64,000 nucleotides of DNA, from NCBI RefSeq assembly GCF_004634195.1, contig NZ_SKBP01000003.1, positions 1 through 64,000 of the forward strand. Reading direction: 5' to 3'. The translations under genes were made by a program, and so were the position numbers. The notes beneath the pieces are model-generated. The model saw only the letters and a program-made list of their open reading frames with translations. It was not told where the DNA came from and did no database searches. This DNA comes from Flavobacterium salilacus subsp. salilacus. Its GTDB lineage: Bacteria; Bacteroidota; Bacteroidia; Flavobacteriales; Flavobacteriaceae. Shown in pieces: positions 18,875-27,345 of the stretch; positions within the stretch are counted from its first letter, which is position 1; the number at the start of each line of letters is the position of its first letter.

Positions 18875-18882
18875 CAAAGTTA
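18875..18882 (-). promoter_or_regulatory. -7 promoter element of the ddl operon
   Basis: TAACTTTG on the minus strand matches TAnnTTTG exactly, 54 bases upstream of ddl. Confidence 0.6.
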
Positions 18883-18900
18883 TAAGTTTGGTATAATTTA

Positions 18901-18908
18901 TATCTTTG
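18901..18908 (+). promoter_or_regulatory. -7 promoter element of the PASTA-rluD operon
   Basis: TATCTTTG matches TAnnTTTG, 15 bases before the preferred ATG at 18924. It rules out the in-frame codon at 18906, which lies within the box. Confidence 0.6.
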
Positions 18909-18923
18909 CCAAAACTACATTAC

Positions 18924-19562
18924 ATGAGCCTTAAAAATTTTGTGACCAGCAAAACCTTTGCTATACAACTTGCCATTGCGTTGGGTATTATTATAATAAC
19001 GGTATATGCAGCACTGAAATGGTTGCAAAATACCACCAATCATGGGCAGGAAATACCTGTGCCAAATCTCGCTAAAATGTCGGTGGAAAAAGCAGGGCAG
19101 TCGCTCGAAGCCATAAACCTGCAATATGTAGTACTCGATACTATGGATTTTAATAAAGACTATCCGCCTTATAGTATAGTGCAACAGGATCCGCTGCCTA
19201 ATGTAAATGTAAAAGAAAACCGAAAAATATACCTTAAAGTAAATGCCGGAGGGTATAACGACATACGCTTGCCCGATTTAATACAAAAAACCTACAGACA
19301 GGTTGTGCCTAACTTAAAGTCAGCAGGCTTACAGGAAGGTAAAAAAACATATAAACCCTATCTTGCTAAAGACGTTGTACTGGAAATGTGGCAAAATGGC
19401 AAAAAACTGAAAGCAGGCGATATGGTAAAAAAAGCCTCCAAAATAGATTTGGTATTGGGCGACGGAAAAACAGGCTATGAAGAAGATTCTGAAATGGAAG
19501 ATTCTGATATAGAAGAAACAGATGTTAATGGAGCAGACGAAGAAGAAAATAAAACAAATTAA
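18924..19562 (+). CDS. PASTA domain protein
   Basis: A 212-residue protein with one N-terminal transmembrane helix (residues ~12-34) and an external part of PASTA-like repeats: IPVPNLAKMSVEKAGQSLEAINLQYV, then a second repeat from IRLPDLIQKTYRQVVPNLKSAGLQ. The tail is acidic. PASTA domains bind peptidoglycan or beta-lactams in kinases and PBPs, but no kinase is attached here. It is divergent from ddl, which fits a cell-wall link, and coupled to the pseudouridine synthase gene by a TAATG overlap. Confidence 0.85.
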   Translation: MSLKNFVTSKTFAIQLAIALGIIIITVYAALKWLQNTTNHGQEIPVPNLAKMSVEKAGQSLEAINLQYVVLDTMDFNKDYPPYSIVQQDPLPNVNVKENRKIYLKVNAGGYNDIRLPDLIQKTYRQVVPNLKSAGLQEGKKTYKPYLAKDVVLEMWQNGKKLKAGDMVKKASKIDLVLGDGKTGYEEDSEMEDSDIEETDVNGADEEENKTN

Positions 19563-20605
19563 TGAGTAATCCCGATATAGAAAACGATTTACAAGAAGAA
19601 GAATTATACGAACATCACCGTTTTGAAGCCGGTAAAGGGCAGTCGCCCCTGCGTGTTGATAAATTTTTGATGAACCTGGTAGAGAATGCTACCCGTAATA
19701 AAATACAACAGGCTGCTACGGCAGGGAATATTTATGTAAATGATATTCCTGTAAAATCGAACCACAAGGTTAAAGCTAATGATGTGGTGCGTGTGCTGTT
19801 GTCACACCCGCCCTACGAACATTTATTAGAGGGAGAGAACATTCCTATTGATATTGTATATGAAGACGACCAACTACTGGTAGTTAATAAAGAGGCAGGT
19901 ATGGTGGTACATCCCGGGCATGGCAACTACTCGGGTACGCTGGTAAATGCACTTGCCTATCATTTTGATAATTTACCGCTTAACAGTAGTGAAAGACCGG
20001 GACTGGTACACCGAATTGATAAAGACACCTCCGGTTTACTGGTTATTGCCAAAACCGAACTGGCTATGGCATACCTTACCAAACAGTTTGCCGATAAAAC
20101 ATCTGAAAGGGAATATGTGGCATTAGTATGGGGTAATGTAGAAGAGGAAGAAGGTACTGTAGAAGGACACATAGGGCGACACCCTAAAGACAGGATGCAA
20201 AACACGGTATATCCTGATGGTAACGAGGGTAAACCTGCTGTAACGCACTACAAAGTACTGGAGCGTTTGGGCTATGTTACGCTGGTTTCCTGTAAGCTGG
20301 AAACGGGACGTACCCACCAGATACGGGTACACATGAAATATATAGGGCATACCCTGTTTAACGATGCCCGCTATGGCGGAGATAAAATACTGAAAGGTAC
20401 TACGTTTACCAAGTACAAACAGTTTATAGACAACTGCTTTAAAACATTGCCAAGACAGGCACTACACGCCAAAACATTAGGTTTTGAACACCCTGTAACG
20501 AAAGAGTTTATGCGTTTTGATACCGAACTGCCACAGGATATGGTAGATTGTATTGAAAAATGGCGCACCTACTCGCAATCAAGAGATTTGGAGGGGGAGG
20601 AGTAG
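19562..20605 (+). CDS. RluA-family 23S rRNA pseudouridine synthase
   Basis: A 347-residue protein with an N-terminal S4 RNA-binding domain (LRVDKFLMNLVENATRNKIQQAATAGNIYVND) and an RluA catalytic domain. HRIDKDTSGLLVIAK carries the catalytic Asp, and GRTHQIRVHMKYIGH follows. It most resembles RluD, which modifies helix 69 of 23S rRNA, but target choice within RluA/C/D is not certain. Its ATG overlaps the stop of the PASTA gene. Confidence 0.92.
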   Translation: MSNPDIENDLQEEELYEHHRFEAGKGQSPLRVDKFLMNLVENATRNKIQQAATAGNIYVNDIPVKSNHKVKANDVVRVLLSHPPYEHLLEGENIPIDIVYEDDQLLVVNKEAGMVVHPGHGNYSGTLVNALAYHFDNLPLNSSERPGLVHRIDKDTSGLLVIAKTELAMAYLTKQFADKTSEREYVALVWGNVEEEEGTVEGHIGRHPKDRMQNTVYPDGNEGKPAVTHYKVLERLGYVTLVSCKLETGRTHQIRVHMKYIGHTLFNDARYGGDKILKGTTFTKYKQFIDNCFKTLPRQALHAKTLGFEHPVTKEFMRFDTELPQDMVDCIEKWRTYSQSRDLEGEE

Positions 20606-20986
20606 TTAAAAGTCATTTTTATACTTTTGGTAATTATCATTGTTTTTCCAAAAAGCATAGCATTTTTTCATTTCTTCAATTTCAAAACTTTCATCTGCTT
20701 TATACTCTTGCCATGTTTTATCGCCATAAAGTTGGGCACATAGTTTATAAAATCCATCGCCTTGTTCTCGGTCAGGTCCTTTATGAATTATTAGAGAACT
20801 TAATAACGGTCGACCTCTTTCAAATTCGTGATATGAAATTTCACCAAGTAATTCTCCTATTAACTCTCTATCAAGTGGGTTTTTAAAATTTAAGTTGAGT
20901 TGTAATTGCTCGTTTAGTTGCGAATAGCTCCAAGGAGTTTTTAATCTAGCTAATTCTATTAGCTCTGTGCGTATTTCTTTTTCCAT
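20606..20986 (-). CDS. Hypothetical protein
   Basis: A 126-residue soluble, probably helical protein, not assigned to a named family with confidence. Notable segments are TPWSYSQLNEQLQLNLNF, RELIGELLGEISYHEFERGRP and REQGDGFYKLC. The conserved-looking central part (initial winged-helix-like segment, then GRPLLSSLIIHK) suggests a small nucleic-acid or regulatory domain. This is weak inference. It is convergent with the pseudouridine synthase, with no space between stop codons. Confidence 0.55.
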   Translation of the reverse strand: MEKEIRTELIELARLKTPWSYSQLNEQLQLNLNFKNPLDRELIGELLGEISYHEFERGRPLLSSLIIHKGPDREQGDGFYKLCAQLYGDKTWQEYKADESFEIEEMKKCYAFWKNNDNYQKYKNDF

Positions 20987-21082
20987 AAGTTCAGTAAATT
21001 AAATTAGTTAAGTTAAATTTAATAAAAATAATTAATATTTAGATTATTTTCTTTTTTTTAGAATTAGATTAATTTAAGCATA

Positions 21083-21118
21083 AAAAAACCTGCCTTACTT
21101 TTGTAAGACAGGTTTTTT
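21083..21118 (-). terminator. Terminator of the cytoplasmic YceI gene
   Basis: A 16-bp stem with one mismatch (AAAAAACCTG..CTTAC / GTAAG..CAGGTTTTTT) and a TTTT loop lies 17 bases beyond the stop codon. Confidence 0.85.
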
Positions 21119-21135
21119 ATATATAAAACAATTAT

Positions 21136-21666
21136 TTATGCTTTTGCAAACTGTAATTCAATATGTAGTTTTACCTCTTCACCTACAAGTACACCGCCAG
21201 TTTCTAAGGCAGCATTCCAGGTAAGCCCAAAGTCTTTACGGTTTATTTTTCCTGTAGCCGATAACCCTGCTTTTACATTACCCCAAGGATCTTTTGCCGT
21301 ACCGCCAAATTCTACATCAAGGGTTATGGATTTTGTAGTTCCGCTAATGGTAAGATCCCCCGTAAGGGTATAATCGTCACCACTTTTTTGTGTAAAAGCT
21401 GTTGAGGTAAATGTTATTTCAGGATGTTGTTCTCCGTCAAAGAAATCACCGCTTTTCAAATGCTTGTCTCTGTCGGCACTACCTGTATCTATCGAATCAA
21501 TCTCCGCGCTGAAATCAAATTTTGCATTCTCGAAGTTATCACCTTCCGTTACTGCTGTAGCGTCAAATTTTTTAAAACTACCGGATAGGTTAGTAAACAT
21601 CATGTGCTTTACTTTAAAAATAATTTCTGAATGTGTTGGGTCTATTACCCATTTTGTTGTACTCAT
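21136..21666 (-). CDS. YceI family protein, no signal peptide
   Basis: A 176-residue lipocalin-like YceI protein: TKWVIDPTHSEIIFKVKHMMFTNLSG, SGDFFDGEQHPEITFTS and the last strand with NRKDFGLTWN. The fold binds isoprenoids or amphiphiles. Unlike the second YceI in the window (29909-30478) it lacks a signal peptide, so it should be cytoplasmic. It is monocistronic. Confidence 0.88.
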   Translation of the reverse strand: MSTTKWVIDPTHSEIIFKVKHMMFTNLSGSFKKFDATAVTEGDNFENAKFDFSAEIDSIDTGSADRDKHLKSGDFFDGEQHPEITFTSTAFTQKSGDDYTLTGDLTISGTTKSITLDVEFGGTAKDPWGNVKAGLSATGKINRKDFGLTWNAALETGGVLVGEEVKLHIELQFAKA

Positions 21667-21748
21667 AATTTTTTGTTTATTTAAGATTAATAGTATTTAA
21701 GAATTAAGAAAGTTGTTATAACTCTGTTCGTAATTCGTAATTTACAAT

Positions 21749-22633
21749 TTATAATTGTCGTAATGCCATAGGTACTTCCATAAGCAGTATTTCGGCATCC
21801 TGAGAATCAGCTTTTAGCGTTATGGAGTCAGTATCCCATATACCCAGCCCATCACGGCGGTTTAGTGCAATGTTGCCAATAGTAAAGTCGCCTTCCAGTA
21901 CAAAAGCATACACACCGTTACCTTCTTTTTTAATTTTATATTCGGTAGTTACCCCTTTATCAAATTTACCCATATGGAACCATGCATCCTGGTGTATCCA
22001 TACACCTTCATCATCAGGGTTAGGCGACAGCACTTGTTGCAGCTTGTTGTGCCTCTCGGCTTCATTAAGTGTTATCTGGTCATAACGAGGCGCTACATTA
22101 CGTTTTTTAGGAAACACCCATATCTGTAAAAACTTGGTCAGCTTGTCAGTATTACGGTTGTATTCGCTATGCTGAATACCGGTACCCGCACTCATAACCT
22201 GTATATCACCTTTTTTTATTACAGTGTTAGTACCCATATTATCTTTATGTTCCAAATCGCCTTCTAAGGGAATAGAGATAATTTCCATATTATCATGAGG
22301 GTGTGTGCCAAAACCCATTCCTGCATCTACACGGTCGTCATTCAATACCCTAAGTACACCAAAGTGCATTCTGTCAGGATTATGATAACTGGCAAAACTG
22401 AATGTATGATGAGAATCAAGCCACCCGTGATTGGCATGACCTCTGGTTTCGGCTTTGTGCAAAACTGTATTTTCCATAATTAAAGATTTAGCATTAGGTA
22501 AATGATTGTAGCCAATGGGTTCGAGTGGCTGTATCTCGTCGATGTCGTTTTTAAGGGCATTGCCCACAGCCGCCGAAGTAATGAACATTCCTGTGCCCAT
22601 AAGTCCTTTTTTTATAAAATCTTTTCTGTCCAT
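21749..22633 (-). CDS. Pirin family protein with signal-like N-terminus
   Basis: A 294-residue bicupin. The N-terminal cupin carries the pirin metal motif (FGTHPHDNMEIISIPLEG, then GTGIQHSEYN), with three His and a Glu for an iron centre. The first ~25 residues (MDRKDFIKKGLMGTGMF) look like a Tat-type leader in which the twin arginine is RK. Export is therefore possible but doubtful. The ATG at 22633 is chosen over an upstream codon because this leader is a natural start. Some pirins have quercetinase activity; the substrate here is unknown. Confidence 0.85.
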   Translation of the reverse strand: MDRKDFIKKGLMGTGMFITSAAVGNALKNDIDEIQPLEPIGYNHLPNAKSLIMENTVLHKAETRGHANHGWLDSHHTFSFASYHNPDRMHFGVLRVLNDDRVDAGMGFGTHPHDNMEIISIPLEGDLEHKDNMGTNTVIKKGDIQVMSAGTGIQHSEYNRNTDKLTKFLQIWVFPKKRNVAPRYDQITLNEAERHNKLQQVLSPNPDDEGVWIHQDAWFHMGKFDKGVTTEYKIKKEGNGVYAFVLEGDFTIGNIALNRRDGLGIWDTDSITLKADSQDAEILLMEVPMALRQL

Positions 22634-22705
22634 GGTAGTGGTTGTTTTAAGATTACAGTACAAATTTCGCACTTTTAAAAAGCCTGTACATTGAACTGGG
22701 ACAAG

Positions 22706-22733
22706 AAAAAAGCCCCTAACCCCAAAGGGGAAA
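22706..22733. repeat. CCCC..GGGG dispersed-type element
   Basis: The intergenic stretch between the pirin and Crp genes has AAGCCCCTAACCCCAAAGGGG, a short G/C hairpin. It is followed at 22741-22775 by an AGTTTACAGTT-rich segment. Both look like dispersed intergenic sequence of Bacteroidetes genomes (recollection, not searched). The hairpin could also act as a weak terminator. Confidence 0.4.
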
Positions 22734-22815
22734 TTATAAGGCAGTTAACGGTTTACAGTTTACAGTTAGCAAGTTATTAAACTAATGGCTACTTTCTATT
22801 CGCTTTTACCTTTTA

Positions 22816-23403
22816 TTAACTTTTTGCTAATTTTGTTCGGACTTTACTTAAAAATTCGGCAGAAATACCTAAGTAGGAGGCAATATAGTGTTGTGCTACG
22901 CGCTGAGGCAGCGTAGGGTAGTGTTCTAAAAATTCCAGATACTTATCGGTAGCTGATTTTGATATGGTATTAAAAAGCCTTTTTTGGGTAACGGTTAAGT
23001 GCCGTTGCAACAGGATACGGAAGGCATGCTCAAAGCGGGGTGCTTTCGCAAAAAGTTCTTCTTTAGTTTCGGGGGTAAAAACCAGAAAGTCGCAGTCTTC
23101 CAGCGTTTCTATAAAAATGGCACTGGGTTCATCTTCATATATACTGAATGATATATCGCTTACCCATGCATCCTCTATTGCAAATTGTATGATTACTTCG
23201 AGTCCGTTTTCGTCAATGTAATATTTGCGTACACAGCCTTTTACCACAAAGGCTTCAAAGTTGCACATCTCGCCTTCGTGCAGCATTATGGTTTTTTTGG
23301 GTACGGTTTTGTATTCCAACAGCGAGTTTAATATATCAAGCTCTTCTTTAGTAAAAGAAACATAGCGGCTTATACTCTCGTTAATTTGGGAATACATATC
23401 CAT
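22816..23403 (-). CDS. Crp/Fnr family transcriptional regulator
   Basis: A 195-residue regulator with an N-terminal cyclic-nucleotide-binding-like beta-barrel (residues ~15-115, LHEGEMCNFEAFVVKGCVRKYY) and a C-terminal helix-turn-helix (VAQHYIASYLGISAEFLSKVRTKL). It lacks an FNR Cys cluster. The sensed signal and targets are unknown. It is the short Bacteroidetes type with the effector pocket poorly conserved. It is monocistronic. Confidence 0.85.
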   Translation of the reverse strand: MDMYSQINESISRYVSFTKEELDILNSLLEYKTVPKKTIMLHEGEMCNFEAFVVKGCVRKYYIDENGLEVIIQFAIEDAWVSDISFSIYEDEPSAIFIETLEDCDFLVFTPETKEELFAKAPRFEHAFRILLQRHLTVTQKRLFNTISKSATDKYLEFLEHYPTLPQRVAQHYIASYLGISAEFLSKVRTKLAKS

Positions 23404-23449
23404 AACAGCAAGGCTTTATGGCAAATATAATAAAATGAGGATAATAAAA

Positions 23450-23584
23450 AAGGAGCCATCTCAAAAGTGTCATTCTGACAAAGGAAGAATCTCTTATTTA
23501 TCAAATTATTGAGATTCTTCACTACATTACATTTCGTTCAGAATGAAAAAAATGCTTATTCAGCGACTTTTGAGACAACTCCTT
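23450..23584. repeat. Hairpin-forming intergenic repeat
   Basis: A ~135-base element of three nested inverted segments. The outer arms 23450-23468 and 23566-23584 match 16 of 19 bases (AAGGAGnnnTCTCAAAAGT). The middle arms are TCATTCTGA / TCAGAATGA. The inner arms are AAGAATCTC / GAGATTCTT. It has no ORF and sits between two genes, in the manner of a MITE or REP-type element. I recall TCATTCTGA..GAAGAATCTC as a recurrent motif in Bacteroidetes intergenic DNA, but copy number in this genome is unknown. Confidence 0.7.
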
Positions 23585-23598
23585 AGTATGAACTACTT

Positions 23599-23970
23599 TT
23601 ATTTATGCGGCTCACTTTCATTAACGGGCTCCCAAAGCTCTATTTTATTTCCCTCAGGGTCATACACCCAGGCAAACTTTCCGTAAGATTCGTTCATGCG
23701 TTTTTCATCCGCTTTTACGCCATCTGTAATCAACTTTTCCATCAATCCGTCAAGATCTTCCACCCGCAGGTTCAGCATAAATTGCTGGTTGCTGCCAAAA
23801 TAGTCGGTATCTTCTTTGAAAGGAGAAAAAACGGTTGGTCCTGCTTCCTGTTCCCATATATACCCGGTTTGCATAGAGTTGATGCCAAAATGCTTTTCGT
23901 ACCATTGTGCCAGTGCACTGTTATCTTTAGAGCGGAAGAAAAACCCGCCTATGCCTGTTACTTTTCCCAT
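23599..23970 (-). CDS. VOC family (glyoxalase-like) protein
   Basis: A 123-residue vicinal-oxygen-chelate protein with two beta-alpha-beta modules. It opens with VTGIGGFFFRSKDNSALAQWYEKHFGI and ends with the typical FAWVYDPEGNKIELWEP, whose Glu is the usual metal ligand. The reaction is unknown, and relatives include glyoxalases, dioxygenases and resistance proteins. It starts 2 bases after the DUF4199 gene and is co-transcribed with it. Confidence 0.85.
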   Translation of the reverse strand: MGKVTGIGGFFFRSKDNSALAQWYEKHFGINSMQTGYIWEQEAGPTVFSPFKEDTDYFGSNQQFMLNLRVEDLDGLMEKLITDGVKADEKRMNESYGKFAWVYDPEGNKIELWEPVNESEPHK

Positions 23971-23972
23971 AA

Positions 23973-24506
23973 TTATGCTATTTGCGGTGTTTGTGGTTTA
24001 CGTTTTAATATCGCAGCGGCTATTAATGATATTACAATGCCTAATGGTAAAATTTCAGTATAGGTTATTAATCCGGCAAGCAATGGATTATTATCATAAA
24101 GCTCTTTATATCCATCTATGGTAGCCATTTCTGTAGCTATTTTTTCTTGGGACAATCCTTCGGCTACTAAATTAGCCTGATGCATTTCGGCATACTTACC
24201 CCAAAAATTGTCGAGAATAAAATAGTACTCTACAAGCCATACCGCTACATAAATAGAGGAGGCTATAAGGCTAATGTATAACCCAATCAGAAATGCTTTT
24301 TTAAAAGATACCGCTCCGCCGTTATACTTATCTCTGTAGTTTTTTATGGCAACAAAAGTGAGCGAAAAGGCAAGTATCATGGAAGCAAACCCATATATCA
24401 TGCCTTTTTCCATGTCTATCGTATCAGGATTAATTGTACCGATAACGAAACCTATCGTACTGATAAAACCGGCAATGACGCCAAATGTCCATACATTTTT
24501 TTTCAT
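23973..24506 (-). CDS. DUF4199 membrane protein
   Basis: A 177-residue Bacteroidetes-specific membrane protein with four predicted helices (about residues 5-24, 34-52, 72-95 and 140-165). The DUF4199 pattern is GVIAGFISTIGFVIG, then YRDKYNGGAVSFKKAFLIGLYISLIAS. Its role is unknown. It is the first gene of a two-gene unit with the VOC protein. Confidence 0.8.
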   Translation of the reverse strand: MKKNVWTFGVIAGFISTIGFVIGTINPDTIDMEKGMIYGFASMILAFSLTFVAIKNYRDKYNGGAVSFKKAFLIGLYISLIASSIYVAVWLVEYYFILDNFWGKYAEMHQANLVAEGLSQEKIATEMATIDGYKELYDNNPLLAGLITYTEILPLGIVISLIAAAILKRKPQTPQIA

Positions 24507-24616
24507 GATGTTTTTTGTTTTAATGTTTGTTGGGCAAAGTTGTATATAATCTGCCTTTTAGCACTCATCCTTTTGGGTGATTTACTAATCAATAAGGAGT
24601 TTTTAGTACTTTAGTA

Positions 24617-25087
24617 CTATGCAATAAGTTTGAGTTGTCTTGCTTTTTCTACCGCTTGTGTACGTCGTTTCACCTCCAGTTTTTCATAGAGTTTAGACGA
24701 GTGGGTTTTGATAGTGTTGAGTGATATAAACAACTTTTCGGCAATTTCGGCATTGCTCATGCCTTTTGCCATTAGTTCCAGTACTTCCATTTCGCGGGTA
24801 CTTAGGTTTAGTTCTGTTAGAGCTGTTTGATTCAGTATAAATTCTTTTTCAGGTTGCAGATAGATTGTTTTTTCTACTATGATGGTCTCTTTTTTAGGTT
24901 TGGCTATTTTCAGGGCAATCCAAATGCCCAGAATAGTAAATATAAGTGCTATGGCTCCGTTATAAACATCCTGCGTATGGCTTAGTATTAAAAAACGAAG
25001 TTCCAGCCAGCGCATTAATAGAAGCAGTACTGCCAGGGAGCAACCGTATAGTATGACAAGTTTATATTTAAAAAAAGCCCTAAACAT
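24617..25087 (-). CDS. Membrane-anchored LuxR-type regulator
   Basis: A 156-residue protein with two N-terminal transmembrane helices (residues ~8-25 and 40-62), a short linker, and a C-terminal LuxR/GerE helix-turn-helix (LSTREMEVLELMAKGMSNAEIAEKLFISLNTIKTHSSKLYEKL). No receiver or ligand domain is present, so regulation would have to be through the membrane part. It is the last gene of the ABC-ATPase/permease-thioredoxin operon, 28 bases after it, and may control that operon. Confidence 0.82.
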   Translation of the reverse strand: MFRAFFKYKLVILYGCSLAVLLLLMRWLELRFLILSHTQDVYNGAIALIFTILGIWIALKIAKPKKETIIVEKTIYLQPEKEFILNQTALTELNLSTREMEVLELMAKGMSNAEIAEKLFISLNTIKTHSSKLYEKLEVKRRTQAVEKARQLKLIA

Positions 25088-25115
25088 TTTTAAAGTGTTT
25101 AGGGCAAAGATAAAA

Positions 25116-27323
25116 TTATTTTTGCTCTTCGAGTCCTAAAGCCTGCCTTAGTAGCTGCTCAAAAGTCTGGTCATCAGGAAAAGGCATCTCGGCGTTTACC
25201 AGGTTACCTTCCGGGTCTATCAATATAAACCTTGGTATTCCTGTAACATTGTAATTTTTACTAAATTCGTTTTTGTTATTAATGTGCAATTGTAGTACTG
25301 ACTTGGATTTTGATTTTGCCTCAACATACCAATCATCCATTTTATCGTCTGTACTTACTGCAACAAACTGTATGTTCTCGTTTTTATATTTAACTGCAAA
25401 TTTCTCGAAGTAAGGCGACTGGTATTTGCACGGTGCGCACCATGTTGCCCATACATCTATAGCTACATATTTACCTCTCAGGTCGGCAAGGTTAACAGGT
25501 TTATTATTTATAGTAATGGCATCAAATAAAGGTGCTTGTTTGCCTTTTGCCAGCTTTTCGATAATTTGTTTTCTGTATAGTATAATATCGGTATAACGCT
25601 TATTGGAAAAATTATCGGCATATAATACCGCCAGGCTGTCGCGTTCTTTTTTGTCCGACGCCTCTTCCATACTTTTTTTAAGTTGTTTAAAAAGCATCTT
25701 GTCCTTAAAAGAGCCTGGCTCAAGCTTCGCTATGGCGCGCAATGATTTAGTATTCTGGCTCACATCTTCTGTATCTTCAGCCGTAATCTGAGAAGACACA
25801 TAATTAAAGTAATCGGCATTACTCAGTAGTCCTTCATCATTTAGTGCAACCACCTTTTTCATTTCGGTTATTTCAGGAGTTTCTTTCGTTTCCTCGTTAG
25901 GGTATAGTGCAGCACGTTTTTTCAGGAAATCGTTCCACATATTCAGGTAGTTAAGAGTAAGCAGTTTTTTATTTTTCTGCTTAAAGTCATCGCGAGGCAC
26001 GTAGTTATCTACTGTTTTAAATTTATCAGACTCTGCCATTGCTTCTTCCCAACCGCTTACCAGTTCTTTTGTTATAAAATCAGGTTTATCAAGATAAACA
26101 TTTTCGCGTATATAATAATTTACACTGCTCCAACCTAATTGATTATCTTTTTTATAAAGATTTTCGGCAAGACGTGTACCCGTCAGGGCTATATCTGTAC
26201 TTTGTTTACGTTTTTTAAAATCTAAAAAAGTACTGTCATTAGTTGCCATAGTAAGCGTTATAGACCCGATACTGCCCAAGGCAAGTTCATAGGTGTCCAA
26301 TGGCATGTTTTTAGTAAAGGCATAATGAAATTTATTATCCTTTACGGTTATTTCAGCAATGGTATCGCTGATAAAAATATCCCTTATGTAAATTTTATCA
26401 ATCGGCATATCAGAGTCTATTATCCCTGCAATAACGGTACGGTTATGAGGTTCCATTACCCTGGGTGTAAGGGTATAGTATAACAAACCGCCAAAAACAA
26501 TAAGCACAGCAACTAACATAGCAGCACGCTTGCCGGTACAGAAAGCCAGTTTTATTTTTTTGTGCTTATACCATTCAAAGCCAATATAGAGTGCTATTAT
26601 GGCACAAATACAACTTACAGCAGCAGAGTAGGTAAACCAATACCCAAGATCGCTGCCTTTTTTATAAGTAGCTATTTTGCCTAACAACTCTATTGGATAC
26701 CAGTCGGGTACTACTTTAAATGCGGTTAAGAACAGGTAGGCTAACAACAGGAAGAACCCTATGAGGATAGACCATATAAAACTTGGCAGTAAAACAGAAA
26801 TAATGTACTGTAATGCCGTAAAAAACAATCCTGCAATAAACAGCCTTGCCGCTACAAGCAATACTGAGCCTATTTCGAAAGACAGCGATGCATTTTCGGG
26901 TACTTCAATGATAAGGCTTGCTATATATCCAAAAAGGAAGCAGCCACTTATTAGTGAAAAAATACTGATGAGGTTGGCAATAAGTATTACCGAAAATTTT
27001 GAAAAGTATATAGAAATTTTCTTTACAGGTTGGGTTTCCATAAGCTGCCATCCGCCATTTTTGTGGTCGAGTTGTGTTATCCTGCTAACGGTTATGATAA
27101 TCATTAACGGGAAAAAGAACGTGGAGAAAGGGTCAAGGCAATTCTCTATAAATTCGGTAAAATAGTTATAAGGTAGCTTATTTTGATTGGGAGTATCCTG
27201 TATTATAGTTACAATTGTCCAGATTAGCGGAGAAATAGCTCCCAGTATTCCGGCAACTACATACAAGCCTGTGCCTTTTTTCTTTATATGTTCTGCCTTT
27301 AGGGCAGTAGTAAAATTTTGCAT
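25116..27323 (-). CDS. ABC-2 permease fused to a thioredoxin-like domain
   Basis: A 735-residue two-part protein. Residues ~1-290 form an ABC-2-type permease: KAEHIKKKGTGLYVVAGILG, a QLDHKNGGWQLMETQPVKK cytoplasmic loop and seven or so membrane helices, the last near residue 275. Residues ~295-590 are a soluble stalk like the N-terminal part of TlpA-type thiol reductases. Residues ~595-735 are a thioredoxin fold with WCAPC at 628-632 and the cis-Pro motif VTGIPRFILID. The C-terminal part should be outside the membrane. The frame is continuous, with no sign of frameshift. It lies 22 bases after its ATPase gene. Confidence 0.85.
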   Translation of the reverse strand: MQNFTTALKAEHIKKKGTGLYVVAGILGAISPLIWTIVTIIQDTPNQNKLPYNYFTEFIENCLDPFSTFFFPLMIIITVSRITQLDHKNGGWQLMETQPVKKISIYFSKFSVILIANLISIFSLISGCFLFGYIASLIIEVPENASLSFEIGSVLLVAARLFIAGLFFTALQYIISVLLPSFIWSILIGFFLLLAYLFLTAFKVVPDWYPIELLGKIATYKKGSDLGYWFTYSAAVSCICAIIALYIGFEWYKHKKIKLAFCTGKRAAMLVAVLIVFGGLLYYTLTPRVMEPHNRTVIAGIIDSDMPIDKIYIRDIFISDTIAEITVKDNKFHYAFTKNMPLDTYELALGSIGSITLTMATNDSTFLDFKKRKQSTDIALTGTRLAENLYKKDNQLGWSSVNYYIRENVYLDKPDFITKELVSGWEEAMAESDKFKTVDNYVPRDDFKQKNKKLLTLNYLNMWNDFLKKRAALYPNEETKETPEITEMKKVVALNDEGLLSNADYFNYVSSQITAEDTEDVSQNTKSLRAIAKLEPGSFKDKMLFKQLKKSMEEASDKKERDSLAVLYADNFSNKRYTDIILYRKQIIEKLAKGKQAPLFDAITINNKPVNLADLRGKYVAIDVWATWCAPCKYQSPYFEKFAVKYKNENIQFVAVSTDDKMDDWYVEAKSKSKSVLQLHINNKNEFSKNYNVTGIPRFILIDPEGNLVNAEMPFPDDQTFEQLLRQALGLEEQK

Positions 27324-27345
27324 TGCGATGGGTTTAGTTGGTATA

